A stretch of 64,000 bases of DNA. Source: Brugia malayi (taxonomy: Eukaryota > Nematoda > Chromadorea > Rhabditida > Onchocercidae). A model generated the notes under the pieces. It did no database searches, was not told where the DNA came from, and was given only the letters and a program-made list of their open reading frames with translations. The stretch lies in contig NW_025062477.1 of assembly GCF_000002995.4 (NCBI RefSeq), positions 1,010,001 through 1,074,000 on the forward strand, in the 5' to 3' direction. Both the position numbers and the translations under genes were made by a program. Shown here in pieces: positions 25,495-38,963 of the stretch; position 1 is the first letter of the stretch; each line of letters opens with the position of its first letter.

Positions 25495-28045
25495 AGTATT
25501 AGAATGAATGAATGAAGTTGAAAAATAGACTATAATAATTTCTAAGGATAAAATATGTTGCATATTTGGGAATTCTCGAATTTGTCACATATTTGAGAAT
25601 TCTCGAATATCAGTACTGATATTGTTGTAGAGTTTAAAAATTTATTTATAATCTGCACTTTTATTTTATTTTATTTTATTTTTTTTTTTTTTTTATAAAT
25701 GCTCATCCAATATTCCATTTTGACATGTCGTAATTCATTAAAAATGTCAGAACAAAACATCTCTTCGTTCCATTTGTTTTGTGTTCATCACTCGTGACAA
25801 GGGGCATGACAGTCATGAAAGGTGACATATTAATACGTGGTTGTTTCATTACATTTTGGCTGTAATCATTCAAACGAAGAAGCCTCTCCAACTGTCATTT
25901 TGTAAATTAAAAAGAAGGATGACAAACTGATGAATTTTTTTTTTTTTTTTTTCCTGAGGACTTGAATGATGCATGAATACTTCAACCTATTTTAATACAT
26001 AGTATATTTTTTCAAATAAACCGAAATATGCACTCACAACTTGTTCTTTTTTTTTTTTATAAAGCATAGAAAGTTAAAGTAGAAAGCGAAATTGTTTTTA
26101 AGTAACAAGTAAGGAATAAATTTAAAATTTGAGCTTATTGGAATTGCTAACAGTTAGTTCAATCATTCATTTCTTCCTTGTCGTATTTCAACTTCTATAG
26201 CTTTAGCTTTAGCTTGAAGTGAAGCGGAATTCGAGCTCATTTGATGTTTGTTGTAAAGTGAGAGCAACTGCTACTTTTCTTGCTGTTCCACCTTTTTCAT
26301 CTTCATTTCTCCTTTCCCACTTTTGCACGAATTGTCTTATGTAGTAGCATTGTTTATCATTCGTTGATTTCTATAACATTTGTTGAAAATTTCAAACCTT
26401 AAGTTTTAGATTTTTGCTTTTTCATCATAACAAAATGTCTACTTATAGTGTAGTTTTAGTCTGTTATATATAATTTTTCATTTCGATTTATTATCAAAAT
26501 TATTTTAATCGTTCTAAATTTGATTTATTTATTTATTTATTTCATTTAGTCAGATTTTGTTTTTTGTTTAATCAAAATTTTATTTTATATTACTAATCAA
26601 TAAGCTATAAGCTTGTTTAACCTAATGATATTATATTACATTGTATTATTATTGAGTGATATATGCAAAAATGCGATGAAATGTAGGAAAGTATTGAAAT
26701 GTTGAAGATGAAGAAAGATGAATATAAATAAATGATTACTGAAATGAAGATTTGGATACTTTTAGTTTGTAAAATATATCCTACACTATGCTATCTAATT
26801 TTTAATTATCAATGATAAAAGAAAATATTTGCATATAGAATGTCAATCTGTAAAAACTTATACCATAGAGTTAAACTGTTCAGTTGTAAGATTATCGATA
26901 TGATTTTATTATCGTCAATTTTGCTTTCACTAAATTTAACTAAGACAAAGCGTTTGTATATTTTTAGGTAATGATAAAATATTTTTGCTTTATTTCCTGC
27001 ACTATAATGTGAAATGATTTTTGGAATTTTAATTTTCATTTCTTATGAATTAAGAGAATTTAATTTATTTTTGATCTTCTGAATAAAAAAAAAAAAATTA
27101 ATGTGTTAGTAGTTTAATATTTTCCTCGAATACCTAATTTACACTTATCAATTTGTCATTTTTGTTTGTCAACTATTCTTGGCATTTAATAACTTCTTAG
27201 CCTAACTGAATGCAATTTTTATTTGGACATTTCTTATTTGTTTTGCATGGCCAAGCTAGATCGGAATGAAAAAAACTATAAACTTTTTGAGTATTGGGAC
27301 TCAGAGTTAGCCTTGTATATATGTTTCTCTCTGTTGATACATCGAGAGATATAGCATGCTTTAGAAAACATAGAAAGATTAATTAGTTTTGTTCCATTCG
27401 ATATATTGAATATGCCCCAAATATTTAATGTTGTTTTTCTTGAATTTCTTTTTTTGTGTTAAAACAATGACATTTATATCTTTTTGTGTTTATTTTGAAC
27501 CTTTAGCTGTTATCCTTTCATTTTATACTACTTTTCATGATGACTTGGATGACTTGTATAACTTACTATTTGACAAGGATGATATTCAATAATAATCATA
27601 ATAATATAAATTATGTTTCAAGTTTTGCAGCTCTGGTGATAGTTTGATATTGAAATGTTTTTTTTGATTTTGATGATGACATTTCCAATAATTAATAATA
27701 GCGATAGATAGAGTGAATAATATTTGTCATATGATTGAATGATAATCACTACCTTCAACCTTTTCATTTGCATACTATCAATTATTTGTGAATAATAAAT
27801 AACGGTTGACATATGCTAAATGACAATGACAATTATGAATAGGTGTGTATTGTTAACTAATCTGATGTTATATCATTTCATTTATTAATGTGAACAAGCT
27901 ACTTTTTTTAAAAAAAAAAAGAAACATGAATAATAGAAATGCTATCTATGCTTTGTTCAAATAACCCATCCATGTATAAAAGATTGAAAGTTTCCGCTTC
28001 GATAAATAGATACTTATCATGCAGATTACAGCAGAACAGAATTTC

Positions 28046-28144
28046 TCTTTTTTTCCCTCTCTCTCCCTCTCTCTCTCTCTCTCCCTCTCTCTCTCTCTCT
28101 CCCTCTCTCTCTCTCTCCCTCTCTCTCTCTCTCCTTCTCTCTGT
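28046..28144. repeat. (CT)n / CCCTCTCT microsatellite
   Basis: About 100 bases of CT dinucleotides are interrupted by CCCT at fairly regular spacing. It creates apparent Ser/Pro/Leu or Arg/Glu reading frames on the two strands that are not genes. Confidence 0.9.
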
Positions 28145-28280
28145 CCCTGTGTATAAATCTTTCCGTTTATTCTTCTGCGACAAGGTTAATTTGATTATTT
28201 ACGCAGCATTAACATAAAGCGATTAACGATTAATCAAGAGCTAAAGTGGTAGGTAGCACTAGCAGTTTTAATATATCCAT

Positions 28281-28305
28281 GTATCTATCTATCTATCTAT
28301 CTATC
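28281..28305. repeat. (ATCT)n microsatellite
   Basis: About six tetranucleotide copies. A short (AT)n run follows at about 28518-28534. Confidence 0.85.
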
Positions 28306-29024
28306 CATATTGCGATAATAGTATATTTTTTTATTTACTTCTCTTTTCTGTCATTTTTTTTTTTTTTTTTTTTTTTGAAGTAATTTCTTCTTCATTACAA
28401 ACTTGTTTTTTAGCATCTTTTTCACAAATCTTTTCTTCATCACTAAAATGAAAAGAGGAAGAAGGTTACATGAATTCTTTTATTCCACTGTAGGCAATGA
28501 AATAAAATAAGATGAAGTATATATATATATATATGTTTCAATATTTTTTTGCACCACAAAATTCAATTTCATAGATATATCAATTTGTAATTTTTAAAAT
28601 GAATTGTTAAGTGATAGGATTTGTTAAATTCGTTTTGTATTATTTGCATTTCTCATTCATTTACTAATATACCATTTCTAAAATTATTCAATTGTTCCTC
28701 TTCAATAATATATTGCATTCGAATTAAATAATCAACAAATAAATAAATAAATGGTTTTTAGGTTGTTAACTCAGATTTATCGATTAAGCTTCCATACTGG
28801 ATTAAAAAGCTTAACATTTTGTAAAAAAAAATAAAGCTATTAATTATGTGATATGAATAATACCTGCTGCATAGTTTCGAAGCTTTTTCAAACTTTATTT
28901 GTATTTTTATTTTATGATGCCTTATATATTTTTATGTTTATTTTACTTTTTTTTTTCTTTTTTTTTTACTAATTTTATTTTACTAATCTTCTTTACTAAT
29001 TTTTTTTTTTTTTTTTTTTTTCAG

Positions 29025-29150
29025 CGAGAAAAGATGTTAGCCAATTTTGTTGGAATTGCTTTTTACACCTACTAACAGTGGTTGGTTGACCTTAGGAGGA
29101 AATCTTGAATGGAAAAGTACATTAGAAGGATTTGCACTGGTTTTATTAGT
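29025..29150 (+). other. Orphan exon-like segment
   Basis: A long T tract and TCAG precede this segment, and a strong donor-like GTAAGA follows it, so it has exon borders and is less AT-rich than its surroundings. No frame starts with ATG and continues in frame into the STAR exon at 34071. The frame that would fit (ending GTTTTATTA) has a TAG at 29038 upstream and no ATG. It may be an untranslated first exon, a decayed exon, or chance. Confidence 0.2.
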
Positions 29151-30730
29151 AAGATGTATGCTTATTAAATTACAAAAAAAAAAAAAAAATTACATTTATG
29201 CTCTCTTTGACTTATCCATTCAAAGATAGAAAGGAACACGTCACGTCATCTGTTCTCAATTTTTAAATCGAAAAAAAAAATTTTTTCTTACATATTTTTC
29301 AAACAAACCAGCTGTTCAAATTTTTCAAGACACATCATTGCTACTCTTTGAAGATTCTTCCTACTTTAAACAGTTCAGATTAAGTTATGAAATTTCAGTT
29401 CCTTGTAGGAGTTGTAATCATTAATTTAATTGTCTGATGGATGACATCATTGAGTGTATCAAAAGTGACCGATGTATTTGACTCGTTAACCGTTTTCTTT
29501 TCTTTTCTTTTCATCTCATTGGTTAGATGTAATAGCTTAGTTTAATATTTATTTTAGTTTTGCTGGTATTTGTGATACAATTTTTATTGCCCTTCAACTA
29601 AGTTTATAATTTTAAACATTCCACATTTCCTGGCACTTAGCAAGCAAGAATTTCCGGAGTTACAGGAAGCATTTTGTGTTTGGTGCACATCGCTAATAAA
29701 TGGATCTATTCTCTCTGGGCTTTTAAATTCTTTTCAATTTAATTTGAAAATCTGTACAATATGAAATGTCTAATATATTATCAGTAATTGATTATATCTT
29801 ACTGAATTAGTTTACAGGACGGAAAAATGATTGAAATTTTTTAGTATCAAACACTGCTTTCTATATTTAGCTACTATTTTATTTCTTCCATAATTTCCAT
29901 AATCGAAATTGTCTGATCATTAGACGAGGGATAGTGAATTTTAAATGATTTAAAAAAAAAAAAAAAAATATTGTCTGATTAGCGTCAATAATTTAAAAAT
30001 TCGAATGTTATATGAAAAAAAAAAAAAAAAAAAAAAAAACGCAAAAGCAATATTAATTGGTGAAAAATCGGCAAAATTTTGTTTGCATTGCATTAATTCT
30101 ATTTAAGGTGACAAAAAAAAAAAAACTGGTACATTTAATTTGAATTTTTTAAACTTCACTTATAATATTTAAATTACATCAGGAATTTCCGGTAAAATAG
30201 AATCTATTTCTTTCAGTCATTTGTATATTCCTCTTTTTGCCTCTTTTGCTATACATTTTCTTCCAAAACCAAATCATGAATGTTTTGTTGATAGCATCTG
30301 ATCGTTAAAAGAAAAAAAGAAGAAGGAAGACTTGTCATTTATATAAAACTCGTTAACCCTTTTTTTTTTTCTTGTTTAAATTTTTTCTTTTTTTTTTTTT
30401 TTTTTTGTTTTTAGTTGTTTCAGTAGGGTAGTAGTATATTCAAGATTCCTTTCTTGTTCTCCTTTCAGATTACAAAAACTTTCAAGCGAACATCAAGAGG
30501 ATAGATTTTTTCTTTCTTAACATGATAATGATGATGGTGGTGATAGTAATGTTATTATTATGAGATAGCTATTAATTTCAAATATCCTTTTTTTTTTTTT
30601 TTTTGCTTTTTTAATTCTCTAAAATTAACATGGAAATTTCAGTAAAGAAAGGTAAAATTTTCAGTGGCTTTTTTATTCATATATGTATGTATTTATGGAA
30701 ATATTGTTTACTTTATTTTCATTTTCATCT

Positions 30731-30758
30731 TTTTATTTATTTATTTATTTATTTATTT
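30731..30758. repeat. (TTTA)n microsatellite
   Basis: About seven tetranucleotide copies run into a T tract. Confidence 0.85.
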
Positions 30759-32020
30759 TTTTTTTTTGAGTAATAAAATCCACACTAACTACTACTTTAT
30801 CTGTCCCTGCGTGAAAAAAAAAAAAAAAAAAAATTTTTAAAGCTTTTCAAAGAAATTAGCAGCAGCCGTAATGTACTGAAATTCCAGATGTTTTAATATA
30901 TTGTGATATCATATTGATGAGAAAGATTTCTTAAGGTAGCAAAAATAAATTTTTCATTTTTCAACAATTTTAAATCTTTTTTACTTCTCACTTTCTTTCA
31001 GAAGTTTTTTTTTTTTTTTTTCGTTTTTTCCTTTTCCAATGGAATGTTTTTTCGTTTTTTTTTTTTTTCTTTAAAGTGAGTGTCATTTGAAAATGTTTGA
31101 TTTTGAGTCTTTAAAATAAACGCAACAACTCATTTATTTCTGCTAATTTTAGAATTTTTCTGTCTTTTTTTTTTTTTTCATTTTGATTTGTTTTAAAATA
31201 CAAAACACTTGCTTAGAAGTCTACTACAATAGTTTTGATATTCTTTCATTTTGATCAATGCTAGTAAATTTCAACTTTTTATTCTTTCAACAGAAGTAGA
31301 ATAAAGAGAAAGAATAGAAAGAGAGTTAATGATGAAGAAGAGGTTAAACGAAAACGTAAAAGATGTCACTGGTGATTGCGCTGTGATCTTTTGCTGACCT
31401 TGACTTTGTTGAGGTTCACGTCTCCCTATTTTTCTCTCCTTTTTTTTTTTTTTTGTACCAACTTTGATGAATGTATTTTAAATTTGATTTTTACACTTTA
31501 GCATCTGATTTGTTGATAAAATGAAACTTTTATTTAATTTTTTTAATTTATACCATGCCAATACCAATGAAGTAAATAGGACAGACAAATTCAATAAATA
31601 AAAAAAGTACACGTGTCCTTACCTAATGTAATAATTCTGCTATTTCAACAATTGAACTATCATTTTGTTTAATCAGATATTAATTTTATTTGTTCTTACC
31701 TTATTCGATATTCGTTTTTCTAATGATAATTTAAAAAAAAAAAAAAACCGATTAAAATGACGACGGATAAAAAAAGCTCTTATATATTTTTTCTTTTTTA
31801 GACAGCGACAAACGAAACTGTAAATTCGCTAGTCCTGATTAATGAATGATATGTGCATATAAACAATGGAAAACGTATGTTTATTCTTTTTTTTATTTGA
31901 TAAAATTTTATTGATTTTAAGAAAAATTTTGCAAACATTAAGCAATTACACCAATAACTTTTTTTTTTCGAAATTTTGAAACATAGAGAGCTTAAGCAGA
32001 TATGAATAACAGATAATAGA

Positions 32021-32302
32021 TAAGACTAAATTACATTATCATTTCAGTTGATAAGAATACTCAACTTGGATTGTCTAAATTTGATCCCCTTTAAGACTAA
32101 ATTACATTATCATTTCAGTTGGTAAGAATACTCAACTTGGATTGTCTAAATTTGATCCCCTTTAAGACTAAATTACATTATCATTTCAGTTGATAAGAAT
32201 ACTCAACTTGGATTGTCTAAATTTGATCCCCTTTAAGACTAAATTACATTATCATTTCAGTTGATAAGAATACTCAACTTGGATTGTCTAAATTTGATCC
32301 CC
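32021..32302. repeat. 71-bp tandem repeat, four copies
   Basis: Units start at 32021, 32092, 32163 and 32234, exactly 71 bases apart, each beginning 'taagactaaattacattatc'. They are almost identical; copy 2 has 'ggtaag' where the others have 'gataag'. Each unit contains ATTTCAG, an acceptor-like string. The array ends in an (AT)n run at about 32305-32325. Confidence 0.95.
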
Positions 32303-33015
32303 TTATATATATATATATATATATACATAGCATTAATATTGTTAATGTCAATTAGTTATTTTATCGTTCATTTCGGATTAGCTATTTGATACGTTCAATT
32401 AATCATTTAGTCTCTGAAAAAATTTTATTGAATGATTATCTTAGGATAGGAAAATTTGTTTAGATAAAAAGATAATAATAGTACTATTTTTTGTTTTTTG
32501 AAAACAAAAATGAGCATCTGTACTGAATATTTTTTCAAATATTAAAGCAAATTGCACCATCGCCTGCCTATATTATTCTTCCATAAATTTTTGCACATAT
32601 TGGCTGCAAATAATTCCTCATTTCATTTGTTATGCTTTTTTTTTTTTTTTTTTTCCTATTTTCAACTTACATCATTTTATTTTTATAATCAAAAACTTTT
32701 TGAATTTATCTAATAATTTAGTCATGATTGCATTTCTCATTATCTATTCTAAGATAAGATATATATTGATAGCTTGAATTACAGTGGCCAGGTGTTTAAA
32801 TGCATGAGAAATAAAAAGATTTAGTTAAGCTATTTGTTTATTTGTCTTAGTTTTGAGCCTGGAAAAAGGAATGAAGTGAAATTAATTTCATAAAAAGAAT
32901 GGAATGTTCAAATTACTATTTATTTCAGGATAAGAAATATGATAAGATGAAATATAGAAAGAATTATAGAATTATAGTTCAATGTTTATAACTTGATAAT
33001 TGATAATAATGAAAA

Positions 33016-33017
33016 TG

Positions 33018-33072
<55 letters not shown>

Positions 33073-33079
33073 TAATAAT
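33016..33079. repeat. (AAT)n microsatellite
   Basis: About 21 AAT units with one AAC. It produces a poly-Asn reading frame that is not a credible gene. Confidence 0.95.
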
Positions 33080-34070
33080 TGGGAGAGGATTGTTTTAATA
33101 GAAAATTACGATTTCGTTCTTAATTCTATGAGAATAAATGGCAGCATTTTACATTGCTTTTATGCTCGTTGCATTTGCACTGCACTTTAATTCTGTGAAG
33201 TGTATATTTTCAGAGCTATAACAAACTGTAATTGATTTTCTTCTTCTTTTATGAAATAACGCGCTTTGCAGTTTTAACATAAAATATAAATTAAAATTAT
33301 ATTCAATAAAATAAAATTGATAAAAAAGATGGTTGTGTTGCGAGTGGTAGAGAGATAGAAGATATTTCATTATTCATAGGAAACAATTGGATTATACTTC
33401 TTGTAACATTCAATTGTCATAGTGATAGACATGGAATAAAGCATATATATGTGTTTATGTTTTTGAGTAAGATGAAACATACTAAATTGTGTGTTGCATT
33501 TACAAAATGATTATTTTCATAAAGGGAATACATCTTTTCATGCAATATAAGGAAAATTTTTTTTTTTTGGTTATTGCATCAGTATGAAATTTTTTCCGCC
33601 CAACAAAACAGGGAAGAAAGACAGGTGAGTCAACGTAAAATCAATTTTAAAAGCAAGAAGTGAACGAGATGTTAAATTAAAATTGAAATTTTGGGTATGC
33701 TGAATCACGCTGTGAAGTGTTAAAAAACTTTTGCAAATGTTACAACAAATCAAACTTATTAGCTCTTTTTGTCTATTGCTGCTGCTATGTGGTGCGAAGG
33801 AGATACCTATACTTTCAAGCATTTAAATATTGTAAAAAGTTAAATGGATTTCACACCATTAACTACATTACATAAGCTTACATTTTGCTACAGAAAAAAG
33901 CAAGCAGTGCGTTTTAATTTATGATAATAACGATTACTGGTAATTATAATATTAACAAACAAGTGTTTTCTTTCTTTTTTTTTTTTTTTTTCTCCATCAT
34001 AATCTTTAGTAATATATCAGTTTTATTTTCTATTCCTTAATTTAATATTGGCTCTGTTGGTATTTTGCAG

Positions 34071-37000
34071 GGGCACCTACCCTCAACAAACACGCCAATC
34101 TCACCGCATGCGCAATCAGAATCATCAAACGCCCCCGCAACAAATGGTAAGCCTAATTACTTACATAATATATTAACAAATTTAATAACTTACTGCGCGC
34201 TATTTGCTTCTATCTTTTTCTATTGCTATTACTACTGCTCCTAAAACTATCATTATCATTATCATCACAAAAGCTCATTATAATTGTTTCATTTGCATTG
34301 ATAATTTGTGTCATTACTGTAATTGTTGACGACATAAAGTTAAACTCAAAACCAGTTAAAGTTTCAAAAATTTATCAAATATTAAACTGTAACAAGAGAA
34401 GAAAAGGGAAGGAAAATGTCGAATAGTAAGAAAAGGAGGGACAAATGAGTAAGTCTCCTTCTACGAAATATCATGAAACAGTTTAATATATTGGAAATGT
34501 AGTCTTCGTGAAGAATCATTTTAGACAAAATGTTTTGAGACAAATCTTCTATCAGCTGTCATATCACATGTGAAAAGAAAAAATTTTTTTAAAGAGTGTT
34601 ATGAGCCAATTTTCATTAAATATGTTGATGAAGAAAGGACCAGTCTGATCAGAATTGATCATAAAGAAAAAATGAAGTATTTTAATTGATTATAATTCGA
34701 ATATTTGATTTTTTAGCTGATCAATGCCTAATCTTCAGTGCCTTCCTCCATACATCTGTAGACAGCACTTTGTGTTTGAAAACCGTTGCTATTTGGATGT
34801 TACGTTTAGCTAAAAAATAAATATATAGCATTAAAAAAATATCTATTATAAACAATTCTTTTTTTTTTTTTTTTTTTTAAGAGAAAAATATTTATTTTGA
34901 ATTTTTCATGAATTAGTTTTATATTTTAATTCAGGGAAATTGAGCGGTGGTAGCAAAACGCAGTATACGTATGAATATTTGGCTCAGTTACTGAAAGACA
35001 AGAAACAGCTGGAAGCATTCCCTAATGTTTTCCATCATCTCGATCGTCTCGCTGAAGAAGGTTCTTCTATTTTATTTTATTTAGAAGAAATAGCCGTATA
35101 ATGTAAATCTGTAATATTTATGAAATAGCAGTCGATGTTATTTCAAACGTTTTGGCTTGGTTTTTTTTTTTTTTTTTTTTTCAAATCTGAGAGAATGCTT
35201 TTATATTTGATAGAAAGTAATCCTACTGAAAGTCCTGATTCTAAAAGTGACTTTTTTTTTTTTTGGAAAATTCAGCATTTCAATTACAAATTTTTTATAC
35301 AGAAATCAGCAGAGTTCGAGTATCGTTATTTCAATTCGAGTTTGCAAAGGATGCAATGTCAAATTTACCAGAACCAGAGGGTGACGTTACCACCATGACG
35401 GAAAAAATATTTGTTCCTGTGAAGGAACATCCAGATGTAAGTGTTTAAGTCAAACTCATAAACAATACACTGCTTTTCCTTATTAATTTTTATGTGTTTT
35501 TTATACATGTATTTGAGTTGACTGAAAGTTTCATTATAACAATGGCTTACTTTCTAAAGAAGTATGATCTTTAATCAGTAATAAGGTAAAGTAAAAATAA
35601 AAAAATAAAAATGATTTATCGGTTCATTTCGGCGGCATGCGACCGTATTCGATTTTCAGTTACAGATGGATAAAATGCTGTATTGAATGATAATCGGATA
35701 TATTTTGTTGTTAAAAAAAAATCCTCATTTTTTACAATATTTGAAGCGAAATTTCAATGGCATAAAAAAAAATTCTTTAGTTGCTATTATTGTTTTTTTT
35801 TTTTTTTTTTTAATTCATAAGTTCTTTTCAGTATAATTTTGTCGGAAGGATACTGGGTCCACGTGGTATGACAGCGAAACAACTAGAACAAGAAACTGGC
35901 TGTAAAATAATGGTACGTGGCAAGGGTTCAATGCGCGATAAAGCTAAGGTTTGAACTTCTTGTTATGTCTAATCTCTTAGATTAGTAATTTCATGTTTCA
36001 GCTTCTAAAATTTCATAAAATTGTATTCATAAATATATATTTTATCTACATCTAAATTTCAAGAATTTCGTATCTTGAATTTGCAGGAAGAAGCAAACCG
36101 CGGAAAACCTAACTGGGAACATTTATCAGAAGAGTTACATGTTTTGATACAGTGTGAAGACACACCTAATCGTGCATTGTTAAAATTAAAACGAGCTGCA
36201 GCTGAAGTAAAAAAGTTACTTGTGCCTTCGGTGAGTTCATTTCCTCTGGAAATAATATGTTATCTTGAATGTGCTTTAAACTTTCGATATAAGAATAATG
36301 GTATCGTTTAATATTGGTACCAAGTATTCTTGAATATGTTTGTGCTTTCTTTAGCTTGAATTTTTCAATTGAAACCTCTTTGTGATTCAGTTATATTAAC
36401 AATGACTAGCTGTAGATATTCCTCTCGTTATTTTGAATTGTTCAAATTAAATCAATGGGAATACACTTAACATGATTTTTTAAATCATTTCATAAATGAT
36501 ATCATTAGAGCTTTCTCAACTGATCGTTTTTGTAGTCAGACGATGATGAGCTAAAGCGTAAACAGCTGATGGAATTAGCGATCATTAATGGAACTTATCG
36601 ATCTGGAACTGTTAATCAAACAGCTGCTGCGCAAGCTGCAGCTGCGGCTGCAGTTAACAAAAATTCATTGGCTGCTTTACAAGCTCGTCTGATGGCACCG
36701 CTACCTCTTGCTGCTACACAGGTGATTTCATGAATTTCTTGTAAATATTTTACAATAAGCAATTTGTAGTAGTGCTTTTTTTTTTTAATAATTATCATCC
36801 TTATCTTTATTTGTAGTTGCATAAATGGCCTTTTTTAGCCGAATAATCTCCGATCACCTGGTTTAACTGGAGCACCAATTATTCTGTCGCCTTCACGTGG
36901 TGCTGCACCTACTGCTGCAACCGCAGCAGCCGCAGCTCTTGCAGCACAATTGCAAGCAGTAGCAAATCAGCAACAAAATGTTGCAGCTGCATTCACACAA

Positions 37001-37453
37001 CAAGGACCAGCTGCTGTAGCTACATTGCCAGCACAGCTACTGCAGAATCCAGCATTAGCGCAAAATGAGTATGGTCAACTGTACCTCAGGTAAGTTATTC
37101 AGTAATAACTTATGTGGTAGATGTACTGAGGTCGTTCTCTTACCTTTAATGCATCATGTTGATTTGCTTTTCGGATGTTACTATACTGTAATCGTGTGCA
37201 ATCTTTGAAAAGAATTTAGCAATTTTTAACTTATTTCAATATTTTCAGCTCGTTATCATATGATCCGTCGGGTGCAGCAGGTTATGGAGCACCGGTAAGC
37301 AGCACTGCCGCAACCCTTCAAGCTCAAGCTCAAGCGCAAGCACAACAGCAACAGCAGCAGCAATATGCAGCTGCGGCTGCGGCTGCCATGCTTGGTGCCA
37401 ATGCATATATCGGCGATTATACATCAGTCGATATATCGCATGCCGGTCAGTAA
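34071..37453 (+). CDS. asd-2: STAR-family KH RNA-binding protein (ASD-2/Quaking type), 5' end missing
   Basis: Exons: 34071-34146, 34935-35060, 35303-35436, 35832-35948, 36087-36230, 36536-36721, 36839-37089, 37249-37453. Phases agree throughout, giving 412 residues plus stop. Exon 2 is the QUA1 dimerisation region ([20 protein letters not shown]). Exons 3-5 hold the KH domain, with EISRVR before it and [16 protein letters not shown] (the GxxG loop) and [10 protein letters not shown] within it. Exon 6 starts QUA2 ([17 protein letters not shown]). The rest is Ala/Gln-rich. STAR proteins dimerise and bind bipartite UAAY-type RNA to control splicing or translation; in C. elegans ASD-2 controls alternative splicing and GLD-1 translation. 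The tail [18 protein letters not shown] and INGTYRSG looks closer to ASD-2 than GLD-1, from memory. The first visible exon begins in phase 0 without a Met, so an upstream exon is missing. This frame ends AGQ-stop; alternative tails are listed separately. Confidence 0.9.
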
Positions 37454-38880
37454 ATTGTTTTTTAACTGAGAAATCAGGAAAATGAGCTTTGATATCCTGA
37501 ATGGATGTTAACGTTTATCATTAATAAGCTTTAAGTGTAATGGAAAGGGATAATTGTTAACGCTTGAACGGAATTTGAATGAAATTTATTTGAAATCATT
37601 AAAATTTAAGCTGTATAGAACGAGGAAAAAAATATTAATCTGAAGTCAGAGCAGTGACAAGATTAAGATTTAAAGCTGATCGATAAAATCTATTATTTTA
37701 TCGATCAGTTCTTGCTAGTTAATTAAGTTGAAGAGATGACGATCTTTCACATAATCCAATTTTTTTTTTTTTTTTTACAAATTTTTACTCGATTGTATTT
37801 AAAAAAATTATCTTTTTGAAGTGCTTTATTTAGTTCCTTTCATCTCATATTCTGTCCGTTTCGGATTTTTCTCTTAATGTTATTGTTTTTGTTATTAGTA
37901 ACAGATCTCAACTTTTCTGAGACATATCCTACAGGTTTTTTTTTTTTCTGAAATTTTTATTGTATTTCGAGATCTGATATTGTTTCTTCACCTATTTCTT
38001 TTGATCTCTTATACTCATAGATGAAAAGTATCCATAGATGAAAGCGGCCTATATTGGATTTTATAATTGTTCAGATTTAAAGTGCTTGTGATAAGTATGT
38101 CGAATGAACAAGCTTTATTAAAGATATGCTATAAAACATAGGATATCTTAATTTTATTCAATCTTTCATAAGTATTAACAACAGTTTTTCCAATTTCGCG
38201 GATAATTTATTTATTGATATTAGTGGAATATATTATAGCAGAGAAATTATTAACAAATATAAACATACAGATGGGTAAATGTCTACTGATCTGTAAATAA
38301 TTAGTTCTCATTTTAGCGCTTGATCTCACTGGTACTGACATACTCACTTCAATCTTTTTTTTTGTTTACTAAGTTACTTATTTACTTATTCTCACTTATA
38401 CGAGGTACCAGTTTGCTGGCTTCACTTTTTCACCCAATAGTAACACTCATATTCACTTTATACCATAGCACTGATTTGGTCATATCTTTATTACGAAGTT
38501 AAGTTAGGTTTCCAAGAATGGAAGGAAAGGAAGTGGTGATTCTCATGTGATTTTAAAAGTAAATTATAACAGTATATTTAAGGAAATGAAGTGGATTTTT
38601 AGTTTAGTTAATCCAAGATGATAAAAGGCAACAGGACAGAATATGTGACATTTAGAAGTTAGATTTGCATCTTATTGTTTCAGAAATAATTTTAGATGGA
38701 ATTGGTATAGAAGATTTAGTATTCACCTTTCCTCTCATCTCCACTCTTTTCCTACTATTGTTTTTGTTTAATCAAAGGCCCTAACATAGTAAGCTTTAGG
38801 GAATCAACCCTTAACTTCTTATTCATTATCATTTAACCAAAATTAACCAGAAAGATTTTTGCAGAAGTTATTGTTTATAG

Positions 38881-38963
38881 GTGCAATGCTGTGTAATCAA
38901 CGACGTGTGCTTGGTCAGTCCAGGGACCATCCATATGGTAGTGGAAAGTCAGCCACTTCATAA
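38881..38963 (+). CDS. asd-2: Alternative C-terminal exon of the STAR gene, QKI-5-like tail
   Basis: A donor (GCCG|GTCAGT) lies at 37445/37446, inside the terminal exon of the first form. Splicing from it in phase 1 to the TTTATAG acceptor ending at 38880 opens a frame that ends in TAA 38961-38963. The new tail reads GAMLCNQRRVLGQSRDHPYG, then SGKSATS. The basic RR...RDHPY segment resembles the C-terminal RVHPYQR nuclear-localisation motif known in QKI-5 and other STAR proteins. This form would thus be the nuclear one. Supported by phase and motif; no transcript evidence is available here. Confidence 0.6.

Larger units (their letters stand above)
10395..34070. other. Long region without recognisable coding exons
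   Basis: These 23.7 kb separate the trehalase start (-) from the first recognisable STAR exon (+), so both promoters and the 5' exon(s) of the STAR gene should lie here. I see poly-A/T runs, microsatellites, one inverted repeat (25364-25494), a 22-bp triplicate (23515), a 71-bp array (32021) and one exon-like orphan (29025-29150). On the trehalase side, an acceptor-like TTTCAG on the minus strand near 10538 may begin the mature 5' leader. No tRNA or intact transposon was recognised. Confidence 0.5.

Noticed and set aside
27908..28217. Overlapping ORFs on both strands across the CT tract
   Set aside because: Arg/Glu and Ser/Leu runs come from the dinucleotide repeat and both strands are equally open.
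32993..33190. Poly-Asn ORF
   Set aside because: It is the translated AAT microsatellite with random flanks.
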